A stretch of DNA of 64,000 nt from JAKPAM01 sp047601745 (GCA_047601745.1 JASGIS010000001.1:310001-374000), one strand, 5' to 3'; numbered from the stretch's first letter, positions 1-8,575 are shown. Notes: a model not told the origin generated them from the letters alone. Numbers and translations are program-made.

Positions 1-394
1 GCACCGCGCTCAAGGAAATGCGGCGGTCGAAGCTGACCAGACGCCCGCCATGGCGCACGGCCAGGGCGAGCAGGTAGAGATCCGTCAACTGCCGTGGGCT
101 GTGGATGTGCGCTTGCTGAAAATGAGCGGGATCCAGCAGGCTGATGTCGTCGGACCAGAACGCGTGATAAGGCGTGGACGTGGAACGAGCCAGCATGGAC
201 ACCAGGACGCTCATCGGTTGCGGTTGGGCGTAACCCGGCTGGGCCATGATGCGCAGGCAACCGTTCTGCGTGATCGGACAACTGGCCCAGCCATACTGGA
301 TGTGGGCTTGCAGCCAATGGGCTGCGGTGGCGTGATGAACATGATCGCTGTCGTGCAGCGCGATCAGCACATTCACATCGAAAAGAGCGCGCAT
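1..394 (-). CDS. vapC: VapC-type PIN-domain toxin (3' end cut by window)
   Basis: Predicted ribonuclease toxin of a type II toxin-antitoxin pair. 131 codons are visible and the C-terminus runs off the window; families of this type are about 140-150 residues, so little is missing. The start is an ATG three bases after the antitoxin stop, which implies translational coupling. PIN-fold acidic residues are visible: D6 in the opening FDVNVLIAL stretch, D105 in LTDLYLL and D123 in SFDRR. The second conserved position reads TQNG (Q43), where many relatives have TENG; Gln variants also exist in this family. Known members cut RNA in a metal-dependent way and are neutralised by VapB. The identity rests on the motif pattern and the pairing. 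Confidence 0.85.
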   Translation of the reverse strand, partial: MRALFDVNVLIALHDSDHVHHATAAHWLQAHIQYGWASCPITQNGCLRIMAQPGYAQPQPMSVLVSMLARSTSTPYHAFWSDDISLLDPAHFQQAHIHSPRQLTDLYLLALAVRHGGRLVSFDRRISLSAV

Positions 395-397
395 CGC

Positions 398-664
398 TCA
401 AACGCCTTCTTCGTCGCGCAGCCTGTCGATCAGCTCATTGCTGATCAGGGCGCCTCGCCGCGGCAGGGGATGGATGCCATAGGCCGCCAGCGGTTCTTCC
501 ACGCCCTTCACACCGGGAGGTGGCGAGCAGGCATCCTGGGCCGGAAGCGTGAAAGCGCGGCGAGCCAGTTCACTGATGACCTGGCCCAGCGACTTCTTCT
601 CACGACGAGCCAATTCCTTGGCGGCGAACAGCACGTCGTCGGCAATATCGAGAGTGGTGCGCAT
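398..664 (-). CDS. vapB: VapB-type ribbon-helix-helix antitoxin
   Basis: 88-residue partner of the PIN toxin that follows it. The N-terminus begins MRTTLDIADDVL and continues with an RREKKSLGQVISELAR helix, the usual ribbon-helix-helix DNA-binding start of VapB/DUF2191-type antitoxins. The C-terminal half is the likely toxin-binding tail. A GAGG ribosome site lies about 8 bases before the ATG. A perfect inverted repeat sits 14 bp upstream and is a natural candidate for the autoregulatory operator. That regulation is known for the family and inferred here. Confidence 0.85.
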   Translation of the reverse strand: MRTTLDIADDVLFAAKELARREKKSLGQVISELARRAFTLPAQDACSPPPGVKGVEEPLAAYGIHPLPRRGALISNELIDRLRDEEGV

Positions 665-677
665 TGCTGAGCCTCGG

Positions 678-723
678 TTTTCATTGGATGCTTGATGCTA
701 TCGCATCAAGCATCCAATGAAAA
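678..723. repeat. Perfect 46-bp inverted repeat, candidate vapBC operator
   Basis: Two 21-bp arms (678-698 and 703-723) are exact reverse complements separated by TATC. The element lies between the divergent vapBC operon and the lipoprotein gene, 14 bp from the vapB start codon. If transcribed it would fold into a very stable hairpin in the vapB leader. It may be the operator bound by the VapB-VapC complex, or a REP-like element; sequence alone does not decide. Confidence 0.8.
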
Positions 724-885
724 CACCGCTCGACGGAGGTCTGCCACGACAGACGGGCCGCGGCGCCGAGGTGGGCCGCGCAGCGCGCCGCCGCATCCAG
801 GCCGAAGCCGTCCATGTCGCAGTGTTACGATCGCCCGCGATCGACCAGTGGGATGGCCGACCTTCCGAATCGATAGGAGACCCCA

Positions 886-1365
886 ATGGGAACGCTGCAG
901 CGGACTGCTCTTTCAACCATGGCCGCATTGCTGCTCGGCGGCTGCGCCACTTCGGTCCCGGTCAGCTTCGGCGACAAGGACACGGAGGCCAGGCTCAAGC
1001 GAATGGAGCCGATCCCCGGCAAGGTCAGTCTCTACATGTGCCGCCCGGACGGCACCCCGTTCAGCAGCGCGATGCAGATGACCGGAGGCGTCGACGGAAC
1101 GCGCCTCGGCACGATCGAGGTCGGCCAGTTCACGCATGCGTCAATCGCCCCGGGTCCGCATGAGGTCTACGCCATCCTCGGCAATCCGAAAGGCAACGGC
1201 ATCAGCGGCAAGATGTCCATCGACGCGCAGGCCGGTGAGATCGTCTACGTCTGGGTCGGGCGCACCGGCGGCGGGCTGGGCGCGTTCACGGTCGACAAAT
1301 TCAACAAACCCGAGGATGCGCAGGCCTGCATCCGGGACGGCAAGTACACGGTCGCGATCCCCTGA
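886..1365 (+). CDS. DUF2846-like lipoprotein
   Basis: 159-residue predicted lipoprotein. The start ATG has an AGGAG site 6 bases upstream. Residues 1-20 form a signal peptide ending in a lipobox (LLGGC, C20 to be lipidated). The mature part contains VSLYMCRPDG, a GPHEVYAI strand and GEIVYVWVG, resembling the beta-rich DUF2846 family, whose function is unknown. It stands alone between divergent vapBC and a convergent GST gene 18 bp downstream. Confidence 0.75.
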   Translation: MGTLQRTALSTMAALLLGGCATSVPVSFGDKDTEARLKRMEPIPGKVSLYMCRPDGTPFSSAMQMTGGVDGTRLGTIEVGQFTHASIAPGPHEVYAILGNPKGNGISGKMSIDAQAGEIVYVWVGRTGGGLGAFTVDKFNKPEDAQACIRDGKYTVAIP

Positions 1366-1383
1366 GCCGCCGCCCTCGCGGTG

Positions 1384-2085
1384 TCAGCGCGGCGGAATGT
1401 TCAACCCCCGCTGCACCGCCGGTCGCTCCATGAAGTTCTTCAGCACGCGATTCACGTTGCTGTAGTTTTGCATGCCGACCAGCTCGCCCGCCTCATAGAA
1501 GCCATCGAGATTGCGCACCCAGGGCAGGATCGACATGTCGGCGATCGTGTAGTCATCGCCCATTACCCATTGACGATCGGCCAGTCGCGCATCGAGCACC
1601 TTGAGCAGCCGTATCGATTCACCGACATAGCGATCCCGCGGTCGCTTGTCCTCGTAGTCCTTGCCGGCAAACTTGTGGAAGAAGCCGAGCTGCCCGAACA
1701 TCGGGCCGATGCCGCCCATCTGGAACATCAGCCACTGGATGGTCTCCCAACGCCTCGCCGCATCGGATGGAATGAACTGGCCGGTCTTGTCGGCCAGGTA
1801 GAGCAGGATCGCGCCCGACTCGAACAAAGGCAACGGTTTTCCGCCCGGTCCATCGGGATCGATGATCGCCGGAATCTTGTTGTTCGGATTCAGCGACAGG
1901 AACTCGAGGCTCATCTGGTCATTGCTGCCGAAGTTCACCGTGTGCGCCTCATAGGGCAGGCCGGTTTCCTCGAGCATGATGGACACCTTCACCCCGTTGG
2001 GCGTCGGCAACGAATAGAGCTGAAGGCGGTCCGGATGCTTCGCGGGCCATTTGCGGGTGATCGGAAACGTGGACAGGTCGGCCAT
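1384..2085 (-). CDS. Nu-class glutathione S-transferase / disulfide-bond oxidoreductase (YfcG/YghU-like)
   Basis: 233-residue GST. The thioredoxin-like N-terminal domain carries a TPNG motif (residues 28-31), the mark of the YfcG/YghU Nu class, which in E. coli binds two glutathione molecules and reduces disulfides. The ESGAILLYLA stretch is the typical glutathione-contact ES motif at the domain end, followed by an all-helical C-terminal domain. The ATG at 2085 is preferred over an in-frame TTG three codons upstream because a GGAG site lies 9 bases before it. It is cytoplasmic and convergent with the lipoprotein gene. Substrate not predictable. Confidence 0.88.
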   Translation of the reverse strand: MADLSTFPITRKWPAKHPDRLQLYSLPTPNGVKVSIMLEETGLPYEAHTVNFGSNDQMSLEFLSLNPNNKIPAIIDPDGPGGKPLPLFESGAILLYLADKTGQFIPSDAARRWETIQWLMFQMGGIGPMFGQLGFFHKFAGKDYEDKRPRDRYVGESIRLLKVLDARLADRQWVMGDDYTIADMSILPWVRNLDGFYEAGELVGMQNYSNVNRVLKNFMERPAVQRGLNIPPR

Positions 2086-2198
2086 GGCGTTCAACTCCCG
2101 AGCGGATCAAGGTCGATGATTGTCGCACCAGTTGTTCCGAGACCACCCCGGTAGTACAACTCGAAATACCGTAAGAATTCGCGTTGAGGAGAGATCGC

Positions 2199-2402
2199 AT
2201 GGCCGACGCTACCACCTTGACGTCGAAGGGCCAGGTGACCGTCCCGCAGGAAATCCGCGAGCGCATGGGTCTCAAACCCAGAGACAAGTTGGCTTTCTCA
2301 CTGTTGAGCGACGGGACGCTGGTCGTGCGGCCCAAGACGCGCCGCGTGGCTGGCCTGACTCCGGCATCGACACGATCACCTGAGCGTGTAGCGCGAACCT
2401 AA
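2199..2402 (+). CDS. AbrB/MazE-type swapped-hairpin DNA-binding protein, orphan antitoxin
   Basis: 67 residues. The core TLTSKGQVTVPQEIRERMG is a classic AbrB/SpoVT swapped-hairpin domain, as in MazE and VapB antitoxins. GAGGAG lies 6-8 bases before the ATG; an upstream in-frame TTG has no such site. No toxin gene follows: 2403-2625 has no credible coding sequence on either strand. The tail after KTRRVAGL is short and unlike the usual acidic toxin-binding tail, so this may be a degraded module or a free-standing regulator. Confidence 0.7.
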   Translation: MADATTLTSKGQVTVPQEIRERMGLKPRDKLAFSLLSDGTLVVRPKTRRVAGLTPASTRSPERVART

Positions 2403-2625
2403 GCAAGACATCGCTTCCCCGTTCGGCCATCTTGCGGGCGGCAGCGTGCAGCGAGAGGCGCAGCCCCGGCGTGACCAGCAGAATCAGCTCCACCACACCG
2501 GAGAACAGCAACTCGCGTCGGTACTGCCGCTAACGGCTGCCTTGCTCCACCTCATGGCACCCGCTCCCGATCCCCGGCGCCTGTCGACAGCGTTGCAAAC
2601 GCCTATCCGCTTGGCTTCGAAAGCC

Positions 2626-4422
2626 TCACGCGAGCGCCTGCTCGGTATCGAGCAGGCTGGCGGCGCCGGAGCGCGCGGTCTGCATCAGACTGGCGGTTTC
2701 CGGGAACAGGCGAGCGAAGTAGAACCGCGCCGTTTGCAGCTTGCCGGCGTAGAACGGGTCGGAGCTGCCCTCGGCCTGCTTCTTCAATGCCACGCTGGCC
2801 ATGCGCACGAACAGGTAGCCGAACACCAGATGGCCGGCCACGCGCAGGAAGTCGGTCGCGGCGGCGCCGATCTCGTCGGGGTTGCTCATGCCCTTCTTGC
2901 CGATCTCGGCGCTGAACTTGCCGAACTCGCCGGCCAGCGCGGCCACCGGGGCGGTGAACTCGGCCATCCGGGGATTGGCGCCTTCCGCCTCCAGCAACTC
3001 GCCGATCTGCTCGACCAGCTTGCGCAGCGTGGCACCCTGATTGCCCAGCACCTTGCGGCCCAGCAGATCGAGCGCCTGCACGGTGTTCGTGCCTTCGTAG
3101 ATGGGGTTGATGCGCGCGTCGCGCGCGAACTGCTCGGCGCCGGTTTCGTGAATGTAGCCATGGCCGCCGTACACCTGCATGCAGGAGTTGGCGGCGGTGA
3201 CGCCGTTGTCGGTGAGGAAGGCCTTCACGATCGGGGTGAGCAGCGCGACCATTTCCTCGCTCTCGTGGCGCACCTTGTCGTCGGGGTGGTGGCGCGACTT
3301 GTCGATCAGCAGCGCGCAGTGCATGGCCAGCGCGCGGCCGCCCTCGGCGTAGGCCTTGGCGGTCAGCAGCATCTTGCGCACGTCGGGGTGCACGATGATG
3401 GGGTCGGCCGGCTGGTCGGGCGCCTTGGGGCCGGAGAGGCTGCGCATCTGCAGACGCTCCTTGGCGTAGACCAGCGCGTTCTGGTAGGCCACCTCGGTCT
3501 GGCCCAGGCCCTGGTTGCCCACGCCCAGGCGGGCGGCGTTCATCATGACGAACATGGCCATCAGGCCCTTGTTGGGCTGGCCGACCATCGTGCCGACGGC
3601 GCCGTCCAGACTCATCTGGCAGGTGGCATTGCCGTGGATGCCCATCTTGTGCTCGATGCCGGTGCAGAAGATCGGGTTGCGCGCACCCAGGCTGCCGTCG
3701 GCGTTGACGAGGAACTTGGGCACCACGAACAGGCTGATGCCCTTGCTGCCCTTGGGCGCGTCGGGCAGGCGGGCCAGCACCAGGTGCACGATGTTGGGGG
3801 CGAAGTCGTGCTCGCCGGCGCTGATGAAGATCTTGCTGCCGGTGAGCTTGTAGGTGCCGTCGGGCTGCGGCTCGGCCTTGGTTCGCAGCAGGCCCAGGTC
3901 GGTCCCGCAATGGGGTTCCGTCAGGCACATGGTGCCGGTCCATTCGCCGCTGGTGAGTCTGGGCAGGAAGGTCTGCTTCTGCGCGTCGTTGCCGTGGGCG
4001 TGGATGGCCTCGTAGGCGCCGTGCGAGAGGCCGTAATACATGGCCCAGGCCTGGTTGGAGGCGTTGAGCATCTCGCCCACGCAGGTGCCGACGGTGGAGG
4101 GCAGGCCCTGACCGCCGTAGTCGGGGTCGCAGGTGAGCGCGGGCCAGCCGCCCTCGACGTACAGCGCGTAGGCCTCCTTGAAGCCCTTGGGGGTGGTGAC
4201 GGTGTGATTGACCTTGTCCAGCGTGCAGCCCTCGTCGTCGCCGCTCAGGTTCAGCGGCGCGATGACGGTGGAGGTGAATTTGCCGGCCTCTTCCATCACG
4301 GCGTTGATCGTATCGGCGTCCAGATCGGCGAAACGCGGCAGGGCCTGCAATTGATCGACGGCGTGGTTGACCTCGTGCATCAGGAACTGCATGTCGCGAA
4401 GGGGCGGGGTGTAGCTGGGCAT
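2626..4422 (-). CDS. Acyl-CoA dehydrogenase, 600-residue AcdA/DmdC-type
   Basis: 598-residue flavoprotein of the long acyl-CoA dehydrogenase branch with an extra C-terminal domain. FAD/substrate motifs are present: MCLTEPHCGTD (166-175), the GGHGYIHETG stretch (419-428) and a YEGTN motif with the likely catalytic base E443. Residues after about 470 match the acetyl-CoA-dehydrogenase-like C-terminal domain. Relatives oxidise acyl-CoA in beta-oxidation or, as DmdC, 3-methylmercaptopropionyl-CoA; the sequence does not choose between them. AAGGAG precedes the ATG by 9 bases. It stands alone, with no electron-transfer flavoprotein or thiolase gene beside it here. Confidence 0.92.
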   Translation of the reverse strand: MPSYTPPLRDMQFLMHEVNHAVDQLQALPRFADLDADTINAVMEEAGKFTSTVIAPLNLSGDDEGCTLDKVNHTVTTPKGFKEAYALYVEGGWPALTCDPDYGGQGLPSTVGTCVGEMLNASNQAWAMYYGLSHGAYEAIHAHGNDAQKQTFLPRLTSGEWTGTMCLTEPHCGTDLGLLRTKAEPQPDGTYKLTGSKIFISAGEHDFAPNIVHLVLARLPDAPKGSKGISLFVVPKFLVNADGSLGARNPIFCTGIEHKMGIHGNATCQMSLDGAVGTMVGQPNKGLMAMFVMMNAARLGVGNQGLGQTEVAYQNALVYAKERLQMRSLSGPKAPDQPADPIIVHPDVRKMLLTAKAYAEGGRALAMHCALLIDKSRHHPDDKVRHESEEMVALLTPIVKAFLTDNGVTAANSCMQVYGGHGYIHETGAEQFARDARINPIYEGTNTVQALDLLGRKVLGNQGATLRKLVEQIGELLEAEGANPRMAEFTAPVAALAGEFGKFSAEIGKKGMSNPDEIGAAATDFLRVAGHLVFGYLFVRMASVALKKQAEGSSDPFYAGKLQTARFYFARLFPETASLMQTARSGAASLLDTEQALA

Positions 4423-4730
4423 GGCGCGTGTCTCCTTGGAATGGGTTCAGGGGTGGAAGAAAATCACCCGCGCGTGGAATGGCACGCCAGCACGCTATCG
4501 ATTCTGCGCACGGCGCGCAAGACGGCATCGGGCAGACGCAGGAAGCGTGCCTCGTCATGGACCGGGAATGACCCCGGCTCAACGGCCTCCGGTCGACCAA
4601 TCTTGCACAGTCGGACGCCGGGCGCCCTCCCCGTTGCCTACCGCACTCCGGTTCATCCGGGACGAGGGCGGCGCGACCCGCCAGGAGGCGACGGTTGCGG
4701 TAGCATCCGTGCCTCTCACATGACGAGCTC
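4423..4730. other. Intergenic region between divergent acyl-CoA dehydrogenase and Na/Pi cotransporter
   Basis: About 308 bp containing the start regions of two divergent genes. Apart from the AAGGAG site of the minus-strand gene I see no convincing promoter hexamers, hairpin or small gene. Confidence 0.6.
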
Positions 4731-6380
4731 ATGCACGACATCATTTTCCCGTTCGCAGGCGGCCTCGGGCTTTTCCTGATCGGCATGATGCTGTTGTCGC
4801 AAGGGCTCGTGGCGTTCGGCGGCCCGGCGATGAAAAGCGCGCTGGCGCAGTTCACCGGTACGCCGGCCAAGGCCTTCGTATCCGGCACGCTGGCGACGAT
4901 GGCCGTGCAGTCGTCGACCGCCACGACAGTCACGTTGATCGGCTTCGTCAGCGCCGGGCTGATCACGTTCTCGCAGGCGATCGGTGTGCTGATCGGTGCG
5001 AGCCTGGGCAACACCGCGACCGGCTGGATCGTCGCCACGCTGGGGCTGAAGGTCAACCTGGGCTTCTATACGCTGCCGCTGATCGGCATCGGCGCGCTGC
5101 TCAAGCTGCTGGGGCGCGGACGTATCCCCGATCTGGGCATCGCCATGGCCGGATTCGGGCTGATGTTCGTGGGGCTCGATACCTTGCAGCAAGGCATGCG
5201 CGGGCTGGCCCAGGTGTTCGACCTCGCGGCGCTTCCCAGTACCGGTCTGCGGGCGTCCATCATCACGATGCTGATCGGCCTGGCGCTGACCGCCGTGCTC
5301 CAATCGTCGACCGCCGCGATCGCCACCACGTTGACCGCCCTGCATGCGCAGGCGATCAGCTTCGATCAGGCGGCGGCGCTGGTCGTGGGCGCGGCGATCG
5401 GCACCACGCTGACCGGCGTGCTGGTGACCTTCGGCGGGACGATCCACGCCAAGCGCACGGCGCTGGCCTATATTCTCTTCAATGCGGTGGCCGGCGCCAT
5501 CGCCATCGCGCTGCTGCCGGTCTTCCTGTGGATCATCGGCTGGCTGGGCAGGCATGCCGGCCTGGATGCGGGCGCCACCAGCCTGGCGGCTTTCCACACG
5601 CTGTTCATCGCGGTCGGAGTCCTGCTGTTCCTGCCGTTCGTGCCGCAGTTCGCCCGGCTCGTCGAGCGCGTGCTGCCCGATCGCGGCGAGCCCACCACGC
5701 AGCGGCTCGATGCCTCGTTGCTGTCGATTCCGGCCGTGGCGCTCGAAGCCTCGCAACGCGCGCTCGAACACGCGGCACTCGAACTGCTGGACGTGTACGG
5801 CGAGATGCTGTCCGGCACCGGGACCGACACGCATGCGGCGCGCCTGCAGCAGGCGAGCTCGTCATTGAACGACGTCTACGACTTCATCAGCCGCATCGAA
5901 TTGCCCGCCGGCGATCCGCAAGCCGCCCAGCGCATCGCGCAGTTGCATGCGATCGACCATCTGCTGCGGTTCCGCGCGCGCTTGCAGGAACTCGCGCAGG
6001 CACGGGTCGACCTGACCGAACCGGTTTACCGCTGGGCGCTGGAGAGCAGCCGGGAGATCCTGCAACTGGCGCGGCAGGGACTGGCGCGGCAGGACCTGCA
6101 GGCCGTCATGGAACCACTGAAGTCCAGCGCGACGACGCTTTCGACGTCGTCGCACGACGCGCGTCACACGATCATGAAGGAAACGGTGTCGCGGCCGGAC
6201 CGCGCGCCCCACATCGTCCTGCAGCGCACCGACAGCTTTCGCTGGCTCGAGCGTACCGGCAATCACATCTGGCGCATCTGCCACTACCTGTCGCAGGGAC
6301 GCGCGCCCGCGAAGACCGCCCCCTCCCCCGCCGCGCCCGCGCCCGCGCCGATCGATCCTGCGCAAGTACCCGTCGAGTGA
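4731..6380 (+). CDS. Na/Pi cotransporter family protein with C-terminal PhoU-like domain
   Basis: 549 residues. The membrane part (1-305) contains two inverted copies of the family hallmark QSST: QSSTATT at 60-66 and QSSTAAI at 191-197, each in a hydrophobic repeat, as in NptA/YjbB phosphate carriers. From about 330 the protein is soluble and helical with heptad-like Leu/Ala spacing, matching the PhoU-like C-terminal domain common in this family. Known members move phosphate with sodium across the inner membrane, often outward. The last 25 residues are Pro/Ala-rich. Confidence 0.9.
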   Translation: MHDIIFPFAGGLGLFLIGMMLLSQGLVAFGGPAMKSALAQFTGTPAKAFVSGTLATMAVQSSTATTVTLIGFVSAGLITFSQAIGVLIGASLGNTATGWIVATLGLKVNLGFYTLPLIGIGALLKLLGRGRIPDLGIAMAGFGLMFVGLDTLQQGMRGLAQVFDLAALPSTGLRASIITMLIGLALTAVLQSSTAAIATTLTALHAQAISFDQAAALVVGAAIGTTLTGVLVTFGGTIHAKRTALAYILFNAVAGAIAIALLPVFLWIIGWLGRHAGLDAGATSLAAFHTLFIAVGVLLFLPFVPQFARLVERVLPDRGEPTTQRLDASLLSIPAVALEASQRALEHAALELLDVYGEMLSGTGTDTHAARLQQASSSLNDVYDFISRIELPAGDPQAAQRIAQLHAIDHLLRFRARLQELAQARVDLTEPVYRWALESSREILQLARQGLARQDLQAVMEPLKSSATTLSTSSHDARHTIMKETVSRPDRAPHIVLQRTDSFRWLERTGNHIWRICHYLSQGRAPAKTAPSPAAPAPAPIDPAQVPVE

Positions 6381-6475
6381 AACCGGCCGACCGACCCGTT
6401 TTCCGGACCCGGACAGACCCTCGTCCGCTTCGGCGGCGACCCGGGGCGCCGGACGGCTCGCGCGCCCCCCGCCGA

Positions 6476-6503
6476 GGAATAAACCCGGGCCCCCACGCGT
6501 ATA
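6476..6503 (+). promoter_or_regulatory. Candidate ECF-sigma promoter (GGAAT - 17 bp - CGTAT)
   Basis: GGAATAAA at 6476-6483 and CGTATA at 6498-6503, with 17 bp between GGAAT and CGTAT. This layout matches promoters used by several ECF sigma groups, which need a GGAA-type -35 and a CGT-type -10. It lies about 50 bp before the lipoprotein gene that opens the sigma/anti-sigma operon, so autoregulation is the natural inference. Confidence 0.55.
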
Positions 6504-6552
6504 CCGTTACACCAGCTCGAATGGTCGGGCTGAGCATGACGGGAGGCGGACG

Positions 6553-6936
6553 ATGAGAAACGGACAATGGACGATGGTGGCGGCGCTGCTGCTCGGTACG
6601 TCGGCGTGCATGTCGATGTCGCCCGGCGGCAGGCCGGCCATGACGCATGACGGCGTGCTGGTCGGGCAGAACGGCATGACGCTGTATACGTTCGATCGTG
6701 ACGGCACCGGCACCGGCAAGAGCGTCTGCAATGGGCCATGCGCGACCAACTGGCCGCCGCTGTCGGCCACTGCCGGTGACAAGTCGAGCGGCGACTGGAC
6801 GGTGATCACACGCGATGACGGGAGCGCGCAGTGGGCCTACAAGGGCAAGCCGCTGTACTACTGGACCAAGGATGCCAAACCGGGCGATCGTACCGGTGAT
6901 GGCGTCAACAACGTCTGGCGGCTGGCCCGGCCGTAG
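6553..6936 (+). CDS. COG4315-type secreted-repeat lipoprotein
   Basis: 127 residues with a signal peptide and a lipobox-like TSAC (C19). The mature part holds two copies of the Lipoprotein_15 repeat: GMTLYTFDRD followed by CNGPCATNWPP, then GKPLYYWTKD. Function is unknown; relatives are often beside ECF sigma factors and in stress-induced operons. A GGAGG site lies 6 bases before the ATG. The stop is one base before the sigma-factor start, so the three genes 6553-8487 form one operon. Confidence 0.85.
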   Translation: MRNGQWTMVAALLLGTSACMSMSPGGRPAMTHDGVLVGQNGMTLYTFDRDGTGTGKSVCNGPCATNWPPLSATAGDKSSGDWTVITRDDGSAQWAYKGKPLYYWTKDAKPGDRTGDGVNNVWRLARP

Positions 6937-6937
6937 C

Positions 6938-7498
6938 GTGGACCGCGAGGCGTTGATCGCGCTGCTGCCGCGCCTGCGCCGCTACGCGTGGCTGCTGACC
7001 GGCAACGATGCGGCCGCCGATGATCTGGTGCAGGAAACCCTGGTCCGCGGCTGGAGCAAGCGGACGGCGTTTCGCCCGGACGGAGACCTTCGGGTCTGGC
7101 TGCTGGCGATCATGCACAATCTTTTCGTCAGCCAGTGGCGGGCATCCCGCGAGGAGCGGGAAGCCTCGGCCGCACGCGACGGGCGAGCCGACGATCATCG
7201 GTCGGCCGATCCGTCGTTCGGCGGCGATGCCGCCTCGGCGGCGCAGGGCATCGAGCGATGGATCGATCTGCAGCGCGGGCTGGCGCGATTGTCGCCCGAG
7301 CATCGGCAGATCCTGCTGCTGGTCTGCGTCGAAGACATGTCCTATGCGGAGGTCGGATTGCTGCTCGGCGTGCCGATCGGCACCGTGATGTCGCGGCTGT
7401 CCCGGGCGCGGGCGCAATTGCGTCAATGGTGCGGCGACGTACCGCCGTCGCGGCCGGCGCTGCGCGTCGTCGGCCGGCGATCCGGCGACAGCGGGTGA
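6938..7498 (+). CDS. ECF-family RNA polymerase sigma factor
   Basis: 186 residues starting at a GTG one base after the upstream stop codon, which suggests coupled translation. Sigma region 2 is clear (DDLVQETLVRGW, then the promoter-melting segment ending WLLAIMHNLF). Region 4 follows at about 115-165 with a helix-turn-helix reading MSYAEVGLLLGVPIGTVMSR. There is no region 3, as usual for ECF factors. It is followed 5 bp later by its probable anti-sigma factor. The GGAAT/CGTAT element upstream of the operon is its likely own target. Confidence 0.92.
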   Translation: MDREALIALLPRLRRYAWLLTGNDAAADDLVQETLVRGWSKRTAFRPDGDLRVWLLAIMHNLFVSQWRASREEREASAARDGRADDHRSADPSFGGDAASAAQGIERWIDLQRGLARLSPEHRQILLLVCVEDMSYAEVGLLLGVPIGTVMSRLSRARAQLRQWCGDVPPSRPALRVVGRRSGDSG

Positions 7499-7503
7499 GC
7501 GCG

Positions 7504-8487
7504 ATGGAACGAGTGGATGAATCGACGATGCACGCGTGGTTCGACGGACAGTTGTCGGCCGACGACGCGCGGCACGTGGCCGAATCGGTCGCGCGATCGC
7601 CCCAGCTTCGCGAGGAGGTGGCGGCCTGGCGGGCGCAGCGCCAGGGCTTGCGCGAGCTGGCTGATGCGCTGCCGGCGCCGAACGATCGATGGCTGGCCCG
7701 GACGATGGCGCGCCTGGATGCGATCGACGCGATCGACGCGATCGATGCGATCGATGCGGTCGATGCGGTCGAGGGAATCGATGCCGTCGATGCGGCCGGA
7801 CGCGGCGCGATGGCCGGCGGCCCGCCCGGAAGCGAGCAGGACGGCATCGCCGATGAGCGGCCACCCGCCGCTCGCGCGCGCGATCGGCGCTGGCTGCCCG
7901 CACTGGCCCGCGCCGCGGCGGTGGCGATCGTCTCGGCAGGAGCGGGCTGGATCGCGCATGGCTGGTGGGCCGGCGCGGGCATCGATGCGGCGCTCGACGT
8001 CGCGTCGATCGATCAGCGTGCGCCGGGCGCGTCGACACCGCCCGATTTCGCGCGCGAGGCGGCCCGCGCTTATGCCGTCTATGCGCCCGAAGTCCGCCAC
8101 CCGGTCGAGGTCGGCACCGATCAGCACGCGCACCTCGTCCAATGGCTGTCGCGGCGCCTGGGGCGGCCGCTGCGGGTGCCGGTGCTGGCCGAGCACGGCT
8201 ATCAACTGCTCGGCGGTCGCCTGTTGCCGGCCGCCGACGGCGCCAGTGCGTTGTTCATGTACCAGCGACAGGACGGACAGCGGCTGGTGTTGACGATGAG
8301 CGCGCTGGGCGCCGGTCGCGAGGCGGCGGACACGGCGTTCCGGGTCACACGTCATGATGCGCTGGCGACTTTCTACTGGATCGATCGCGACTTCGGCTAC
8401 GCGCTCAGCGGCGAGCTGCCGCCGCAGACGATGACGGCGATCGCGCGTTCGGTCTACACGCAGACGATCGAGAACACCGCTCCTTAG
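7504..8487 (+). CDS. Anti-sigma factor, membrane-anchored
   Basis: 327 residues. The N-terminus (MHAWFDGQLSADDARHVAE) is the usual anti-sigma opening that holds the cognate sigma factor; no HxxxCxxC zinc motif is seen, so this is not a ZAS-type redox sensor. A low-complexity Asp-Ala-Ile/Val linker (about 72-98) separates this domain from a single membrane helix near 140-160. The periplasmic part (180-327) is the likely sensor. It follows the sigma gene by 5 bp in the same operon. The inducing signal is not evident. Confidence 0.82.
   Translation: MERVDESTMHAWFDGQLSADDARHVAESVARSPQLREEVAAWRAQRQGLRELADALPAPNDRWLARTMARLDAIDAIDAIDAIDAVDAVEGIDAVDAAGRGAMAGGPPGSEQDGIADERPPAARARDRRWLPALARAAAVAIVSAGAGWIAHGWWAGAGIDAALDVASIDQRAPGASTPPDFAREAARAYAVYAPEVRHPVEVGTDQHAHLVQWLSRRLGRPLRVPVLAEHGYQLLGGRLLPAADGASALFMYQRQDGQRLVLTMSALGAGREAADTAFRVTRHDALATFYWIDRDFGYALSGELPPQTMTAIARSVYTQTIENTAP
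7717..7796 (+). repeat. 9-bp tandem array (GATGCGATC type) in the anti-sigma linker
   Basis: About eight degenerate 9-bp units encode repeated Asp-Ala-Ile and Asp-Ala-Val triplets. The unit length is a multiple of three, so copy-number change would lengthen or shorten the linker without a frameshift. Confidence 0.85.
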
Positions 8488-8575
8488 CCTGACCGCTGGG
8501 TCGCGCATTCCGACGGGCGCGATACGGGCCGTCGTACCGGTGCTCGGCAGGCCCGGCCCGAGGGAACCGCCAGGC

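Noticed and set aside
2272..2511. Small minus-strand gene of 79 codons with a hydrophobic start
   Set aside because: Overlaps the AbrB gene, lacks a ribosome site and the tail is Arg/Ser-rich.
2446..4779. Very long open frame antisense to the acyl-CoA dehydrogenase
   Set aside because: Product is low-complexity His/Gly/Arg/Gln-rich and shows no domain; a shadow caused by high-GC codon use. Similar antisense frames opposite the HD-GYP gene, nrdA, pilR and proS were rejected for the same reason.
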